Positions 1 to 7,254 of a stretch of 8,036 bases of DNA are shown piece after piece. The DNA is from Flavobacteriales bacterium UBA1112 (GTDB taxonomy: Bacteria; Bacteroidota; Bacteroidia; Flavobacteriales_D; Sanyastnellaceae): contig DCBH01000081.1 of NCBI GenBank assembly GCA_002313415.1, forward strand, positions 6,374 through 14,409, written 5' to 3'. Positions within the stretch are counted from its first letter, which is position 1. Each line of letters begins with the position of its first letter. A program made the position numbers and the translations under genes. The notes beneath the pieces are model-generated. The model did not search any database, had not been told where the DNA came from, and saw only the letters and a list, made by a program, of their open reading frames with translations.

Positions 1-1037
1 TCCCCGTGAACGTCAATCCACGATGACAGCACCCGAAGAAAGGCATGAGTGGCTTGAACACGGTCTGAAAATGGCTTGAGCATATGGGCCTCAGTCGTGA
101 AGCCCAAAGTGCCAAAAAGCGTCGTGTATCCCGTACTATATCGCGGTGTTTCCAAAAAAGACAAGATGCCGTCTTCAGGCGTTTCGCCTAACGTATAAAC
201 GTAAGGGACCATCGGACCAGAGGCATCTTTCATCCCGGCATATAAGGCCGGTTCCATCACGTTTCGCAAAAAAGGACCAAGAATGGGGCCAGCTTTGTCC
301 GCTTGCGTGGCAATCAGAGTCATGGTGTACGGATAATCGGCACCATTGGAGGTGTGTGTATCCACAAAAACATCGGGATCTACGGCATGAAACAATGAAA
401 CAAACGCCTCGGCATTGCGGCTGTCCATTTTGACGAAATCTCTGTTTAAGTCCAGGTTGGATGCATTTCCGCGAAAGCCGTAAAACTCAGGACCATTCTG
501 ATTCGCTCGAGTGCAACAATTGCGGCGGGCGGCTCCACCGACATTGTATTGCGGAACAATCACCCAGCTTGCACTTCGGAGCGGATGCGACTTGCTGTCG
601 GGCTCCGACAACCAATCTGCAGCCAAAGCCAAACTTGCATTTACCCCGCACGGTTCTCCAGGATGGATGGCATTGTTGACCATGACGCGGACCACACTGT
701 CCGGTTGTGAATTCAATCTCATGTCAATGGCATTCAGATCATTCGCGATTTCCCTAGGTGCGGGCTTCGCAGTCAACACCAGGGCATGAATGGGCCTTCC
801 CACATCACCAAACCCAATTTCATGCAATGTTGCTCTCGCATCTGAATGTGCCAATTCGCTTGCCATGTTCACAGCCTCTTCCCACGTCGGGGTTTGGTTG
901 GAGTAAAGCAAACTGTCCAAAGACCACGACCCCATGGGCCGTAACGGTGGCGATGTCGTTTCAGTTTGGCAACCCACGCAAGCCAAAGCGAGAGCCAAAG
1001 CCAAATTCACGACCAAGGTCTGTGCTTGATTCATCAT
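1..1037 (-). CDS. M14-family zinc carboxypeptidase, exported (partial, C-terminus off left edge)
   Basis: The reverse strand is open from tandem ATG codons at 1037 and 1034 to the window edge, giving 345 visible codons. Seen: a hydrophobic N-terminal signal with four Leu-Ala pairs (residues 12-19), then Cys20 and Cys23, so a Sec-exported protein and possibly a lipoprotein, although neither cysteine has a canonical lipobox. The M14 zinc site is clear: IHPGEPCG supplies His125 and Glu128, and DTHTSNG supplies His228. YGFRGN followed by NLDLNRDF (Asn198-Arg199) matches the substrate-carboxylate-binding region, and Glu316 in TTEAHMLKPF is the likely catalytic glutamate. The family removes C-terminal residues from peptides or peptidoglycan-derived peptides using Zn2+; the substrate cannot be told here. 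Bacteroidota relatives are usually longer, so a C-terminal part is probably missing at the edge. The gene is divergent from the YqgE gene, with 72 bases between the starts and no Shine-Dalgarno. The family call is strong; the choice between the two ATGs is arbitrary. Confidence 0.88.
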   Translation of the reverse strand, partial: MMNQAQTLVVNLALALALACVGCQTETTSPPLRPMGSWSLDSLLYSNQTPTWEEAVNMASELAHSDARATLHEIGFGDVGRPIHALVLTAKPAPREIANDLNAIDMRLNSQPDSVVRVMVNNAIHPGEPCGVNASLALAADWLSEPDSKSHPLRSASWVIVPQYNVGGAARRNCCTRANQNGPEFYGFRGNASNLDLNRDFVKMDSRNAEAFVSLFHAVDPDVFVDTHTSNGADYPYTMTLIATQADKAGPILGPFLRNVMEPALYAGMKDASGPMVPYVYTLGETPEDGILSFLETPRYSTGYTTLFGTLGFTTEAHMLKPFSDRVQATHAFLRVLSSWIDVHG

Positions 1038-1109
1038 CCATGCAAATGACGGAACTTTGTGACGACATTGTTGTTTTATAAGCCCTATCTCTTTGGTCAA
1101 ATTCCGTTC

Positions 1110-1688
1110 ATGATACGATTTACACCAAGCAACCATGCCACACCATCTCCGGGCAATGTGCTCTTAAGCGAGCCATTTTTAGAAGATCCGTATTTCGGCA
1201 GAAAAGTGGTATTGCTTTGTGAACACAACGACGAGGGCAGTTTTGGTTTTGTTTTGAACAACTACATCGACATCGACGTGGATGAGGTCATGGATGATTT
1301 ACCCAAGCTCAAAGCACGTATCAGCGTTGGTGGACCTGTGAAAAACGGCAATTTGTATTACCTCCACACTCGAAGTGACATCATCGACAGCATACCCGTC
1401 ATGAAGGGAATTTTCATGGGAGGCGATTTCGATCAAATTCGCGACTTGCTTCAGGCGGGACACTTAAAGACGGAGGAAATAAGATTTTTCATCGGCTACA
1501 GTGGTTGGTCTCCCGCTCAACTTCAAGAAGAAATCAAAAGTCGTTCATGGTTTGTCGCAGACACTGATGCCGCCAACATCATGCGGACCGATGAAGAGAA
1601 TGAGGTGTATTGGAAGCGCTTGATTGCAGAGATGGGTGAGGGCTTTGATCACATCGCCAACTCACCGAACGATCCCTCTTTGAATTGA
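1110..1688 (+). CDS. yqgE: YqgE/AlgH family protein (DUF179)
   Basis: A 192-residue protein, close to the family's usual length of about 185-190. Family motifs are all present: GNVLLSEPFLEDPYFGRKVV near the N-terminus (15-34), the EHNDEGSFGFVLN block (38-50), GGPV (74-77) with YYLHT after it, and GYSGWSPAQLQEEI (129-142) followed by SWFV. The ATG at 1110 is chosen over a more upstream ATG at 1059 because the earlier start adds 17 residues the family does not have. YqgE/AlgH proteins are compact soluble proteins; AlgH has been linked to alginate regulation in Pseudomonas, but the biochemical role is unsettled, so no specific function is claimed. There is no signal peptide, so it is presumably cytoplasmic. 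It converges on the DUF2797 gene with 31 bases between the stop codons and no convincing terminator in that gap. No Shine-Dalgarno is visible. Confidence 0.95.
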   Translation: MIRFTPSNHATPSPGNVLLSEPFLEDPYFGRKVVLLCEHNDEGSFGFVLNNYIDIDVDEVMDDLPKLKARISVGGPVKNGNLYYLHTRSDIIDSIPVMKGIFMGGDFDQIRDLLQAGHLKTEEIRFFIGYSGWSPAQLQEEIKSRSWFVADTDAANIMRTDEENEVYWKRLIAEMGEGFDHIANSPNDPSLN

Positions 1689-1719
1689 TTTTTGAAATGA
1701 GGTGAAGACTTCTGTCCAA

Positions 1720-2544
1720 TCACCCAACTTCGACAGACACTCGATATCCTGCGTGAGCGCGAACGTTCCAAACTTGCCCGTCCTCAAACATCAAGTACTG
1801 TCCCTTGATTCCCACAAGCCTTCCTGAAATGCACGGTCTTTTATCCAACTTGGAACTGGTTACCTTGGGGAGATAAGTAAGAACAGGGTATCTCAAAGCA
1901 GTGATCTCATCCGAGTCTTCAAAAAAAGATTCGTACGTCAAACCCAAGGTTTCTAAGCATTCTTCTTTGGCGTCTAAAAGAGCTTCCCCGTCCAAATTCA
2001 CCTCTAGAAGCATAGCACGCCAATGCGTGCGGTCCGACATCATCGACTTCAAAGCCACTTCAATTTCGCCAGCGAGCTGCCGGTAAGGTGCATTGGCTAG
2101 GACAATTCCACCAACAGCACCCTGGTCAACCCAACGGGATGGCACGTTGGTAGCACGGGTCACCCCTACTTTCAAATGTGACGTTTGACTGATGTACACC
2201 ACATGTGGCTGAAGGTGATTTGCCCGCTCCCACTCCTCGTCTCGCAATGCGATGCCTTCATGGATGCGACTCAATTCCGGACGAATGATACTTGGACACG
2301 CCAGCGGAGATTTCATGAAGGCGTCGTAGGAAAGACCATCACCGTACGTTTTTTTGATACGCCTCCCTGTCTCTGAACAATGGATGATTCCGTCAAACGT
2401 GACCTGCACATGTTTTCCAATCCATGGTTCTAACGATATTGTCTCGAGTGGCTCAAGAACGTCTGCACCACACCATTGGTAGGTTACATGGCCATGGATA
2501 TCCACAGAGGAACCCATCTTTCTCACATTACCCACCCATTTCAT
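1720..2544 (-). CDS. DUF2797 family protein
   Basis: A 274-residue cytoplasmic protein with no signal peptide. The start (MKWVGNVRKM) and end (GRLVGIKGQYLMFEDG, then VWNVRAHAGYRVSVEV, 241-272) match the DUF2797 pattern as I remember it from Bacteroidota. The centre carries VVYIS (115-119), LKVGVTR (124-130), SRWVDQGA (136-143) and EIE (160-162), the best-conserved stretch of the family. An N-terminal zinc-ribbon-like segment is expected at about residues 56-92 with several cysteines. Here only Cys56 and Cys83 remain, while the other expected positions read Thr59, Ser72, Ala75 and Ser92. The function of the family is not established; the central motifs resemble a GIY-YIG/T5orf172-like core, which would suggest nucleic-acid handling, but that is inference. 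The gene is convergent with yqgE and divergent from the T9SS cargo gene (78 bases between starts). The family call is firm; the function is unknown. Confidence 0.9.
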   Translation of the reverse strand: MKWVGNVRKMGSSVDIHGHVTYQWCGADVLEPLETISLEPWIGKHVQVTFDGIIHCSETGRRIKKTYGDGLSYDAFMKSPLACPSIIRPELSRIHEGIALRDEEWERANHLQPHVVYISQTSHLKVGVTRATNVPSRWVDQGAVGGIVLANAPYRQLAGEIEVALKSMMSDRTHWRAMLLEVNLDGEALLDAKEECLETLGLTYESFFEDSDEITALRYPVLTYLPKVTSSKLDKRPCISGRLVGIKGQYLMFEDGQVWNVRAHAGYRVSVEVG

Positions 2545-2622
2545 GTGGCAATGTTCGGGATTCGTCGGCCATCATTCCTATTTTTCCGCACGAAACGCTA
2601 ACTTTAATACAAATCACGATTT

Positions 2623-3528
2623 ATGAAACACATTTTACTCCTTGCTTTGATGGTGACCGCGGGTGCTATAAATGCACAACTGTACTTTGAAGATTTTGAC
2701 AGCTACGCTGTTGGTGACTACATCTCTGTCGAAGGCGCCCCAGCCTGGGCTGTGTGGACAGCAGGCAATGAAGGCGGAGATATGGACGCCCAAATCACGG
2801 ATGAAGCAGCACTTTCCGGAAGCCAATCGCTCAAAATTTTTGGAAACCTTGCAGGTGGCCCGATGGATGTCGTGCTTGTAGCGGGCCTCGAAGGCGCGTA
2901 CGAGGTGACTTTCAACATGCTCATCCCCGCAGGAAATTCAGGGTATTACAACGTTCAGGAAAACCAAATTCCCGGCACAGCATGGGCATTTGAATGCAAC
3001 CTCAATGCCGACGGAACCGTGAATTACAACGTTGACGGTTTGATTGTTGCGACCGGAGCTTACACACCTGGTTCATGGCTGAAAGTAACCCATTACATCG
3101 ACACAGACTCAGACCTCATGCACCTCTACTTGGATGACGAGTACCTCGCTCAAGTTCCCTACGATGGCGGCCAAGTCGGCGGAGTCAACTTTTATGGAGC
3201 GGGTGACGGTGTGAACATTCCGACGTATTACATCGACGACGTTCTCGTTGACCTCACAGACCCTGTCGTGGACAATGTCAAGCTGACAACACCGATTGAC
3301 TGCACCTTTGGACCTAACCCCGCTCAGGAATTTGTGCGTATTCAAGCGAACCTCGACAACGCACTTGTGCGAATTCTTGGGTTAGATGGCAAAGTTGTTT
3401 TGCAAGAGCGCCGAAACGATCTCGTCAGTGGTTCAGAGTTCAACTTGGATTTGGACAACGGCATTTATCTTCTGGAAGTGACCAATGGCATCAATCGCAT
3501 GACGCAGCGACTCGTGATTCAGAAGTAA
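2623..3528 (+). CDS. Secreted lectin-fold-like protein with T9SS type A sorting domain
   Basis: A 301-residue secreted protein in three parts. Residues 1-19 are a Sec signal peptide (basic start, LLLALMV core, AINAQ cleavage region). Residues 20-210 open with YFEDFDSYAVGDYIS and close with YYIDDVLVDL, an arrangement typical of LamG/concanavalin-like beta-sandwich modules in secreted Bacteroidota proteins; no catalytic motif is visible. Residues 227-301 are a type A T9SS C-terminal domain: FGPNPAQEFVRI (229-240), VRILGLDGKVV, NGIYLLEV (279-286) and the terminal RLVIQK. By family knowledge such a tail directs passage through the outer membrane by T9SS and usually attachment to the surface or release. 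Likely role: carbohydrate or surface binding, not proven. The ATG at 2623 gives an intact signal peptide; upstream is A/T-rich without a Shine-Dalgarno. A rho-independent terminator follows at 3552-3581, so it is probably monocistronic. Confidence 0.92.
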   Translation: MKHILLLALMVTAGAINAQLYFEDFDSYAVGDYISVEGAPAWAVWTAGNEGGDMDAQITDEAALSGSQSLKIFGNLAGGPMDVVLVAGLEGAYEVTFNMLIPAGNSGYYNVQENQIPGTAWAFECNLNADGTVNYNVDGLIVATGAYTPGSWLKVTHYIDTDSDLMHLYLDDEYLAQVPYDGGQVGGVNFYGAGDGVNIPTYYIDDVLVDLTDPVVDNVKLTTPIDCTFGPNPAQEFVRIQANLDNALVRILGLDGKVVLQERRNDLVSGSEFNLDLDNGIYLLEVTNGINRMTQRLVIQK

Positions 3529-3551
3529 GAAGACACAAAAACTATTCAGTG

Positions 3552-3581
3552 AAAGCCGATCCTTGGGGTCGGCTTTTTTTT
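3552..3581 (+). terminator. Rho-independent terminator of the T9SS cargo gene
   Basis: AAGCCGATCC and GGGTCGGCTT form a stem of about 10 base pairs (one G-U pair) with a three-base loop, followed directly by eight T residues. It begins 23 bases after the stop codon at 3528. On the other strand the stem lies 16 bases past the stop of the fusion gene, but there it is followed only by TTTC, so any termination in that direction would be weak. Confidence 0.9.
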
Positions 3582-3596
3582 GTCTTCAATTTGATT

Positions 3597-5246
3597 CTAA
3601 CTCGAAGTATTGAGCCACTTTTGGAGTGCACCCCATGCATGCGACAGGTGCGCGGGCCAATTTGATGCGTCCTGCCAAGGATGAGCCATCCCAAAGACGT
3701 GATTGGCGCCTTCAATGAGTTTGAAGGAGCCTTGGGCTGACCACATCGAGACCGATTTCCCCTCAGACCAATGAACGGCAGAATCTTCCTCTCCGTGAAT
3801 CACCAAAATGGGGCAATCCAATTCAGCAGTCGCCTCTTGGATATTTAAGGATGATTTGCGTTGGATGGCCTCTCGATAGAATGCAAATGGATGAACCATG
3901 ATTTGGCCAGTGCGCCCATTTTTGACTTCCAAACGATCTGAATCTTGCCAAGATTTCAAGTCAGCACCGGATGGAAATCGAGCAAAAAGGTCAGAGACAG
4001 GTGACCACAGCACACATCCTGCCAGCTTTCCTCCTTGTTGTTGAAACATCCGACCACCTAGGATGGCCATCCCTCCGCCGCGGCTGTGCCCCATGACCAT
4101 GACTGAATTCCCAGTCGCCGCCAATTTCTGCAAAGCGAAAGAAACCTCCTCCACCTCATAGTGATACCTGTTTTGGCTCCACGCCTCCTCATCCAAACAA
4201 TCGCTTGCAAAAGGCTCTACATGTCCGTTGTGAGAAAAATCCATTCGATACACATCCCACCCTTCGCTTGCCCATTGCTCAGCGACACCCCGCCAAAGCC
4301 CCCATTGTCTGAATCCTTTGTACCCATGGACCATAAGTACACATCCTTTGACCTTCTTTTGATGTGAGCCGTGCTCGGTCCAATTCAAGGCCCCATGAGG
4401 ACCTTGCCACGTTCCCTGTCTCGTCACCGCACCTTGTTCTTTCACCCAAACCTTGGGGTCAGGGACTTGCCAATTGAATCCAAGTGATGAAAGGGCCTCA
4501 GACGTGACCTTTCGGCGAATTCCACCACTCGCGATTTGTGTCTCATCATACATCTGAGGGGCCTCTTGAATGAGTTCTCTTCGGGTCCTCACACATGGAG
4601 CAACCACATTCAAGGCATTCGGCAAAGGATTCGGATGCAACACCGCAAAGACACAAGCCGCAGCTGCATCGCATTCGTGAACCCACTGGACATGGCCATC
4701 TCCACTTTGAATAATTCCCTTTTGCAACAAAGCCTGAACAGGGTGTCGGTTTGCACTGAACAGTCCACCAAATCGCATGGCCACAAAGGGGACACTGCTG
4801 TCGTGGTGCACTTTTTCAAGCTCGAACATGTCCACACCAGTATGACGGGATGTGTGATGGCCCGCATCGCTCTCTTTCAACAAACCAGACTTCGTCACAT
4901 CATAGACTGAAGTGGATGAAGTCCATATTAACCTTTTCACCCCGCAACGTTGGACAACTTTCTGAAGCTCTCGATGAAACTCGATGGTCTTGGCTGACCC
5001 CATGCGCGGGGGGACGGTCACTACCCAACGGGAAGCACGCAATGCTTCAATTTTGTCCCATGAGACGCCTGGTTCCCAATGCCACGCCAAATGCTCGATC
5101 CCCAAACACGTCAACGCCCTCATTGTTTGGGTGTTCGTAGTGGTCCCAACAACCTCATACCCACTCTCTGCCAGCTTACGAGCCACCCACGATCCAACAG
5201 CGCCTGCACCGAGAACCAGGACCTTTTCTTTTGGATTTTTCGTCAT
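3597..5246 (-). CDS. Fusion protein: atypical SDR/NAD-dependent epimerase-like domain plus alpha/beta hydrolase
   Basis: A 549-residue, apparently cytoplasmic protein joining two enzyme folds. Residues 8-267: Rossmann domain starting with VLVLGAGAVG (GxGxxG at 13-18), TSSTSVY (109-115) and MRFGGLF (157-163), most like YeeZ-type atypical SDRs. The usual YxxxK catalytic pair is not seen; the nearest match is FELEK (141-145). Residues 275-549: alpha/beta hydrolase with the oxyanion segment HGYKGF (307-312), a SHNG segment, nucleophile elbow GHSRGG (Ser388), acid in HGEEDS (Asp488) and His516 in GANHVF, a complete Ser-Asp-His triad. Substrates are unknown for both halves. The two activities are normally separate proteins; no stop or frame break lies at the join, and no Met codon lies near it for a separate start. 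The ATG at 5246 is preferred over an in-frame GTG at 5273, since it leaves the normal short lead before the Rossmann strand. Divergent from the thioredoxin-like gene, 84 bases apart. Confidence 0.9.
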   Translation of the reverse strand: MTKNPKEKVLVLGAGAVGSWVARKLAESGYEVVGTTTNTQTMRALTCLGIEHLAWHWEPGVSWDKIEALRASRWVVTVPPRMGSAKTIEFHRELQKVVQRCGVKRLIWTSSTSVYDVTKSGLLKESDAGHHTSRHTGVDMFELEKVHHDSSVPFVAMRFGGLFSANRHPVQALLQKGIIQSGDGHVQWVHECDAAAACVFAVLHPNPLPNALNVVAPCVRTRRELIQEAPQMYDETQIASGGIRRKVTSEALSSLGFNWQVPDPKVWVKEQGAVTRQGTWQGPHGALNWTEHGSHQKKVKGCVLMVHGYKGFRQWGLWRGVAEQWASEGWDVYRMDFSHNGHVEPFASDCLDEEAWSQNRYHYEVEEVSFALQKLAATGNSVMVMGHSRGGGMAILGGRMFQQQGGKLAGCVLWSPVSDLFARFPSGADLKSWQDSDRLEVKNGRTGQIMVHPFAFYREAIQRKSSLNIQEATAELDCPILVIHGEEDSAVHWSEGKSVSMWSAQGSFKLIEGANHVFGMAHPWQDASNWPAHLSHAWGALQKWLNTSS

Positions 5247-5278
5247 AAGTACATTCTTAAGATGCGTTGGCACAAAGA

Positions 5279-5311
5279 TTGTGCTTGCCGCTTCGCATCA
5301 TACTACATTTG
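5279..5311 (+). promoter_or_regulatory. Putative Bacteroidota sigma-70-type promoter for the thioredoxin-like gene
   Basis: TACATTTG at 5304-5311 is an exact match to the Bacteroidota -7 element TAnnTTTG. A TTG at 5279-5281 lies 22 bases upstream, within the spacing reported for the -33 element; a second TTG at 5285-5287 is slightly too close. Transcription would start about 10 bases before the ATG at 5331, giving a very short leader. The -7 match is good, but a motif this short can occur by chance. Confidence 0.42.
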
Positions 5312-5330
5312 ATGGCCAAATCTCGTTTCG

Positions 5331-6863
5331 ATGGACAATCAGCCATTCTATTTCCTTCTCCACTTCGTGTTACTCGCAATCGGTACTTTGAAAAGTCCGG
5401 TAGTCTTTGCTCAAAATGACCTTGTGGTTCACGTAGAAGGACTGTCAAATGACACTGTATATCTCGCTCATTACTACGGAGCAAAGTTGTTCTACAACGA
5501 CACTGCCGTGGCCAATGCCAGTGGTACTGTCGTTTTTGATGGCAAGCCTTTCGAAGAAGGCGGCAAATATGCTCTGGTTGTGCCAGGCCCCAAATTTTTT
5601 GAATTCATGATGGTCAATGAACCCATGGAATTCCGAACGACTGCCTCAGACCCTTCTGGAGACCTGCAAGTCATTCAAAGCAAGGAAAATGAAGTTTTTT
5701 ATGGCTACCTCGACTTCATCAAAGGCAAACGAAATGAGCGCGCTCCATTTGATGCCATTTTGCGAGACTCTTCAGCTGCACCACAAGCCGTGTCAGATGC
5801 CAGAGCCGGGATAGCCAAGCTCACTGAAGAAGTGAACGAATACCAGTACTACCTCACAAATGACCCAAGAAAATTTCTGTTCGGGAAGTACCTGAAAATG
5901 ATCAATGAGCCAAAAGTTCCAGATGCTCCCGAAGGAGTCGAGGATGCGGCTATGTGGCAATACATGTGGTACCGAAATCACTATTGGGATAGAGTTGATT
6001 TCAGCGACCCACGACTGGTCCGAGATGGTGCCTTTGACCAACTCATCTCACGTTTTTGGTCTAAAGTTTTGCCCCAAATTCCAGACACCCTGATTGTGGA
6101 GGCCCATTCGTTGCTAGATCGTGCCTTGCAAGCGAACAACAAGGACATGTTCAAATACATGGCGCACCACATGACCTATGCCAGTGAATCTTCCAAAATC
6201 ATGTGCATGGACAAGGTTTTCGTGGATTTGGTCAATTCTTATTATCGAACAGGCATCGTTGATTGGCTAAGCCAAGAACAATCAACAAAGATTCTCGACC
6301 GCGCAGAGGACTTGAGGTATACGCTATGTGGAAATCGAGCGCCAAACATCACCTTGCCAAATCTGAATCAAGATGATTGGGTTCAACTCGACGAAGTCCA
6401 AGCCAAATACACACTTATATGCATTTGGGAAAGCACATGTGGGCACTGCAAAAAGGAAATGCCCAAGCTCGAGCGGATTTATGATGAATGGAAAAAACGT
6501 GGTCTTGAAATCTTTGCCATCGGGAATGATTTTGAGCCCGAGCCATGGCAGGAATACATCCGTGAGCAGAAATACACCGAGTGGATCAATGTCAGTGACA
6601 ATCCCTACATCAACGCTCAGGACAGTGCCACTGCTCTTATTTATGGCGGAATTACCAACCTCGAAAGCCTCAACTTCCGTACTACTTTCGACGTTTACGC
6701 CACACCCAAGATGTTTCTGCTCGACGAGAACAAAAATATTTTGGCAAAGCAAATTGGGGCCGTGCAATTGGCCGAAATTCTATCCCAAATGGAAGGTCTT
6801 GAGGAGACTCTTCCCTACTTCGCTCCTGAGGAGAAAAAAGAGAGTGCTGAGAACGATCATTGA
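5331..6863 (+). CDS. Periplasmic TlpA/thioredoxin-like protein with DUF4369/DUF5106-type N-terminal region
   Basis: A 510-residue exported protein. Residues 1-28 are a signal peptide (hydrophobic FYFLLHFVLLAIGTL, cleavage near VFAQ) with no basic residue before the hydrophobic core. Residues 29-120 have the short beta-strand pattern of DUF4369 (LVVHVEGLSNDTVYLAHYYG); residues about 125-330 are a mostly helical DUF5106-like region. Residues 335-490 are a thioredoxin fold: NRAPNITLPNL, then IWESTCGHCKKEMP with the redox pair Cys370-Cys373, and the cis-proline in YATPKMFLLD (Pro459). The tail after about 498 is highly charged. The family reduces or rearranges disulfides of exported proteins; partners are unknown. 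CGHC is more like a disulfide-isomerase active site than the CPPC of many cytochrome-maturation thioredoxins. No upstream in-frame start exists, because a TGA lies at 5310-5312. Length and domain order are ordinary for Bacteroidota. No clear terminator follows. Confidence 0.93.
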   Translation: MDNQPFYFLLHFVLLAIGTLKSPVVFAQNDLVVHVEGLSNDTVYLAHYYGAKLFYNDTAVANASGTVVFDGKPFEEGGKYALVVPGPKFFEFMMVNEPMEFRTTASDPSGDLQVIQSKENEVFYGYLDFIKGKRNERAPFDAILRDSSAAPQAVSDARAGIAKLTEEVNEYQYYLTNDPRKFLFGKYLKMINEPKVPDAPEGVEDAAMWQYMWYRNHYWDRVDFSDPRLVRDGAFDQLISRFWSKVLPQIPDTLIVEAHSLLDRALQANNKDMFKYMAHHMTYASESSKIMCMDKVFVDLVNSYYRTGIVDWLSQEQSTKILDRAEDLRYTLCGNRAPNITLPNLNQDDWVQLDEVQAKYTLICIWESTCGHCKKEMPKLERIYDEWKKRGLEIFAIGNDFEPEPWQEYIREQKYTEWINVSDNPYINAQDSATALIYGGITNLESLNFRTTFDVYATPKMFLLDENKNILAKQIGAVQLAEILSQMEGLEETLPYFAPEEKKESAENDH

Positions 6864-6946
6864 TAAAAGTGTAGATATTCCTGCCTCAGTTGTGGGAATT
6901 GCTCATATGGCAACTACCTTCGCCGCTCATTCTTTAATTAAGTGAC

Positions 6947-7198
6947 GTGAACATTTTTGTAGGAAATCTTGCATGGGGCGTGGACGACGTATCCTTGCGC
7001 GAAGCATTTGAGGCGTTTGGCGCCGTAGACAGTGCACGAGTTATTCATGATCGTGAAACCGGAAGGTCTCGCGGTTTTGGTTTTGTTGAAATGCCCAACC
7101 AGGAAGAAGCGCAAGCCGCTCTGGAAGGTATGGAGGGGAAAGATCTAGAAGGTCGTCCCATTCGTTGCAATGAGAGCCAGCCTCGCGAACGTCGCTGA
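6947..7198 (+). CDS. Small single-RRM RNA-binding protein
   Basis: An 83-residue cytoplasmic protein that is nearly all one RNA recognition motif. RNP2 is IFVGNL at residues 3-8 and RNP1 is RGFGFVEM at 42-49; both carry the aromatic residues that stack on RNA bases. The start must be the GTG at 6947: the family begins MNIFVGNL, an in-frame TAA lies at 6935-6937, and no ATG lies between. Such proteins bind single-stranded RNA and in several bacteria are linked to cold adaptation or post-transcriptional control; the target here is unknown. The protein ends in a short basic tail (PRERR) and lacks the glycine-rich extension of some relatives. It follows the thioredoxin-like gene by 83 bases; a TACCTTCG at 6915-6922 could be a weak promoter. 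A strong terminator hairpin follows 16 bases after the stop. Confidence 0.95.
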   Translation: MNIFVGNLAWGVDDVSLREAFEAFGAVDSARVIHDRETGRSRGFGFVEMPNQEEAQAALEGMEGKDLEGRPIRCNESQPRERR

Positions 7199-7214
7199 TT
7201 TAGTTCCATCTCAA

Positions 7215-7254
7215 CAAAACAAAAGCCCCGGCATACGTCGGGGCTTTTGTTTTG
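7215..7254. terminator. Bidirectional rho-independent terminator between convergent genes
   Basis: CAAAACAAAAGCCCCG (7215-7230) is perfectly complementary to 7239-7254; one further G-U and one C-G pair close an ATAC loop at 7233-7236, for 18 pairs in all. The A-rich outer stem becomes a T-rich 3' side when read from either strand, so it can end the RRM transcript (+) and the dockerin-like gene (-). On the minus strand it begins immediately after that gene's stop codon at 7255-7257. Confidence 0.93.

Noticed and set aside
146..1081. Four plus-strand open frames (up to 107 residues) opposite the left-edge gene
   Set aside because: The minus strand over the same stretch is open throughout and encodes clear M14 zinc-site motifs in order; the plus frames have no recognisable domain and are antisense shadows.
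1071..1095. TTG plus CTTTG upstream of yqgE as a possible promoter
   Set aside because: The TA and TTTG parts are four bases apart instead of two, so the -7 element does not match.
1701..1724. Hairpin between the convergent yqgE and DUF2797 genes (GGTGA with TCACC and an inner GAC/GTC)
   Set aside because: The stem is short and interrupted, overlaps the end of the DUF2797 coding sequence, and has no T-tract on either strand.
2599..2606. TAACTTTA as a possible -7 element for the T9SS cargo gene
   Set aside because: One mismatch to TAnnTTTG and no TTG at the right distance upstream; too weak to call.
4536..5391. Plus-strand frames of up to 135 residues opposite the Rossmann domain
   Set aside because: They are antisense to GxGxxG and TSSTSVY motifs in the real gene and show no domain signal.
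5312..5419. Short 35-codon plus-strand frame starting at an ATG just before the thioredoxin-like gene
   Set aside because: It overlaps the signal peptide of the real gene in another frame and has no recognisable feature; the real frame has an intact signal and domains.
6324..6945. A minus-strand frame of 147 residues and a plus-strand frame of 190 residues over the thioredoxin domain
   Set aside because: Both overlap the CxxC-containing thioredoxin fold in other frames and read as low-complexity, unrecognisable protein.
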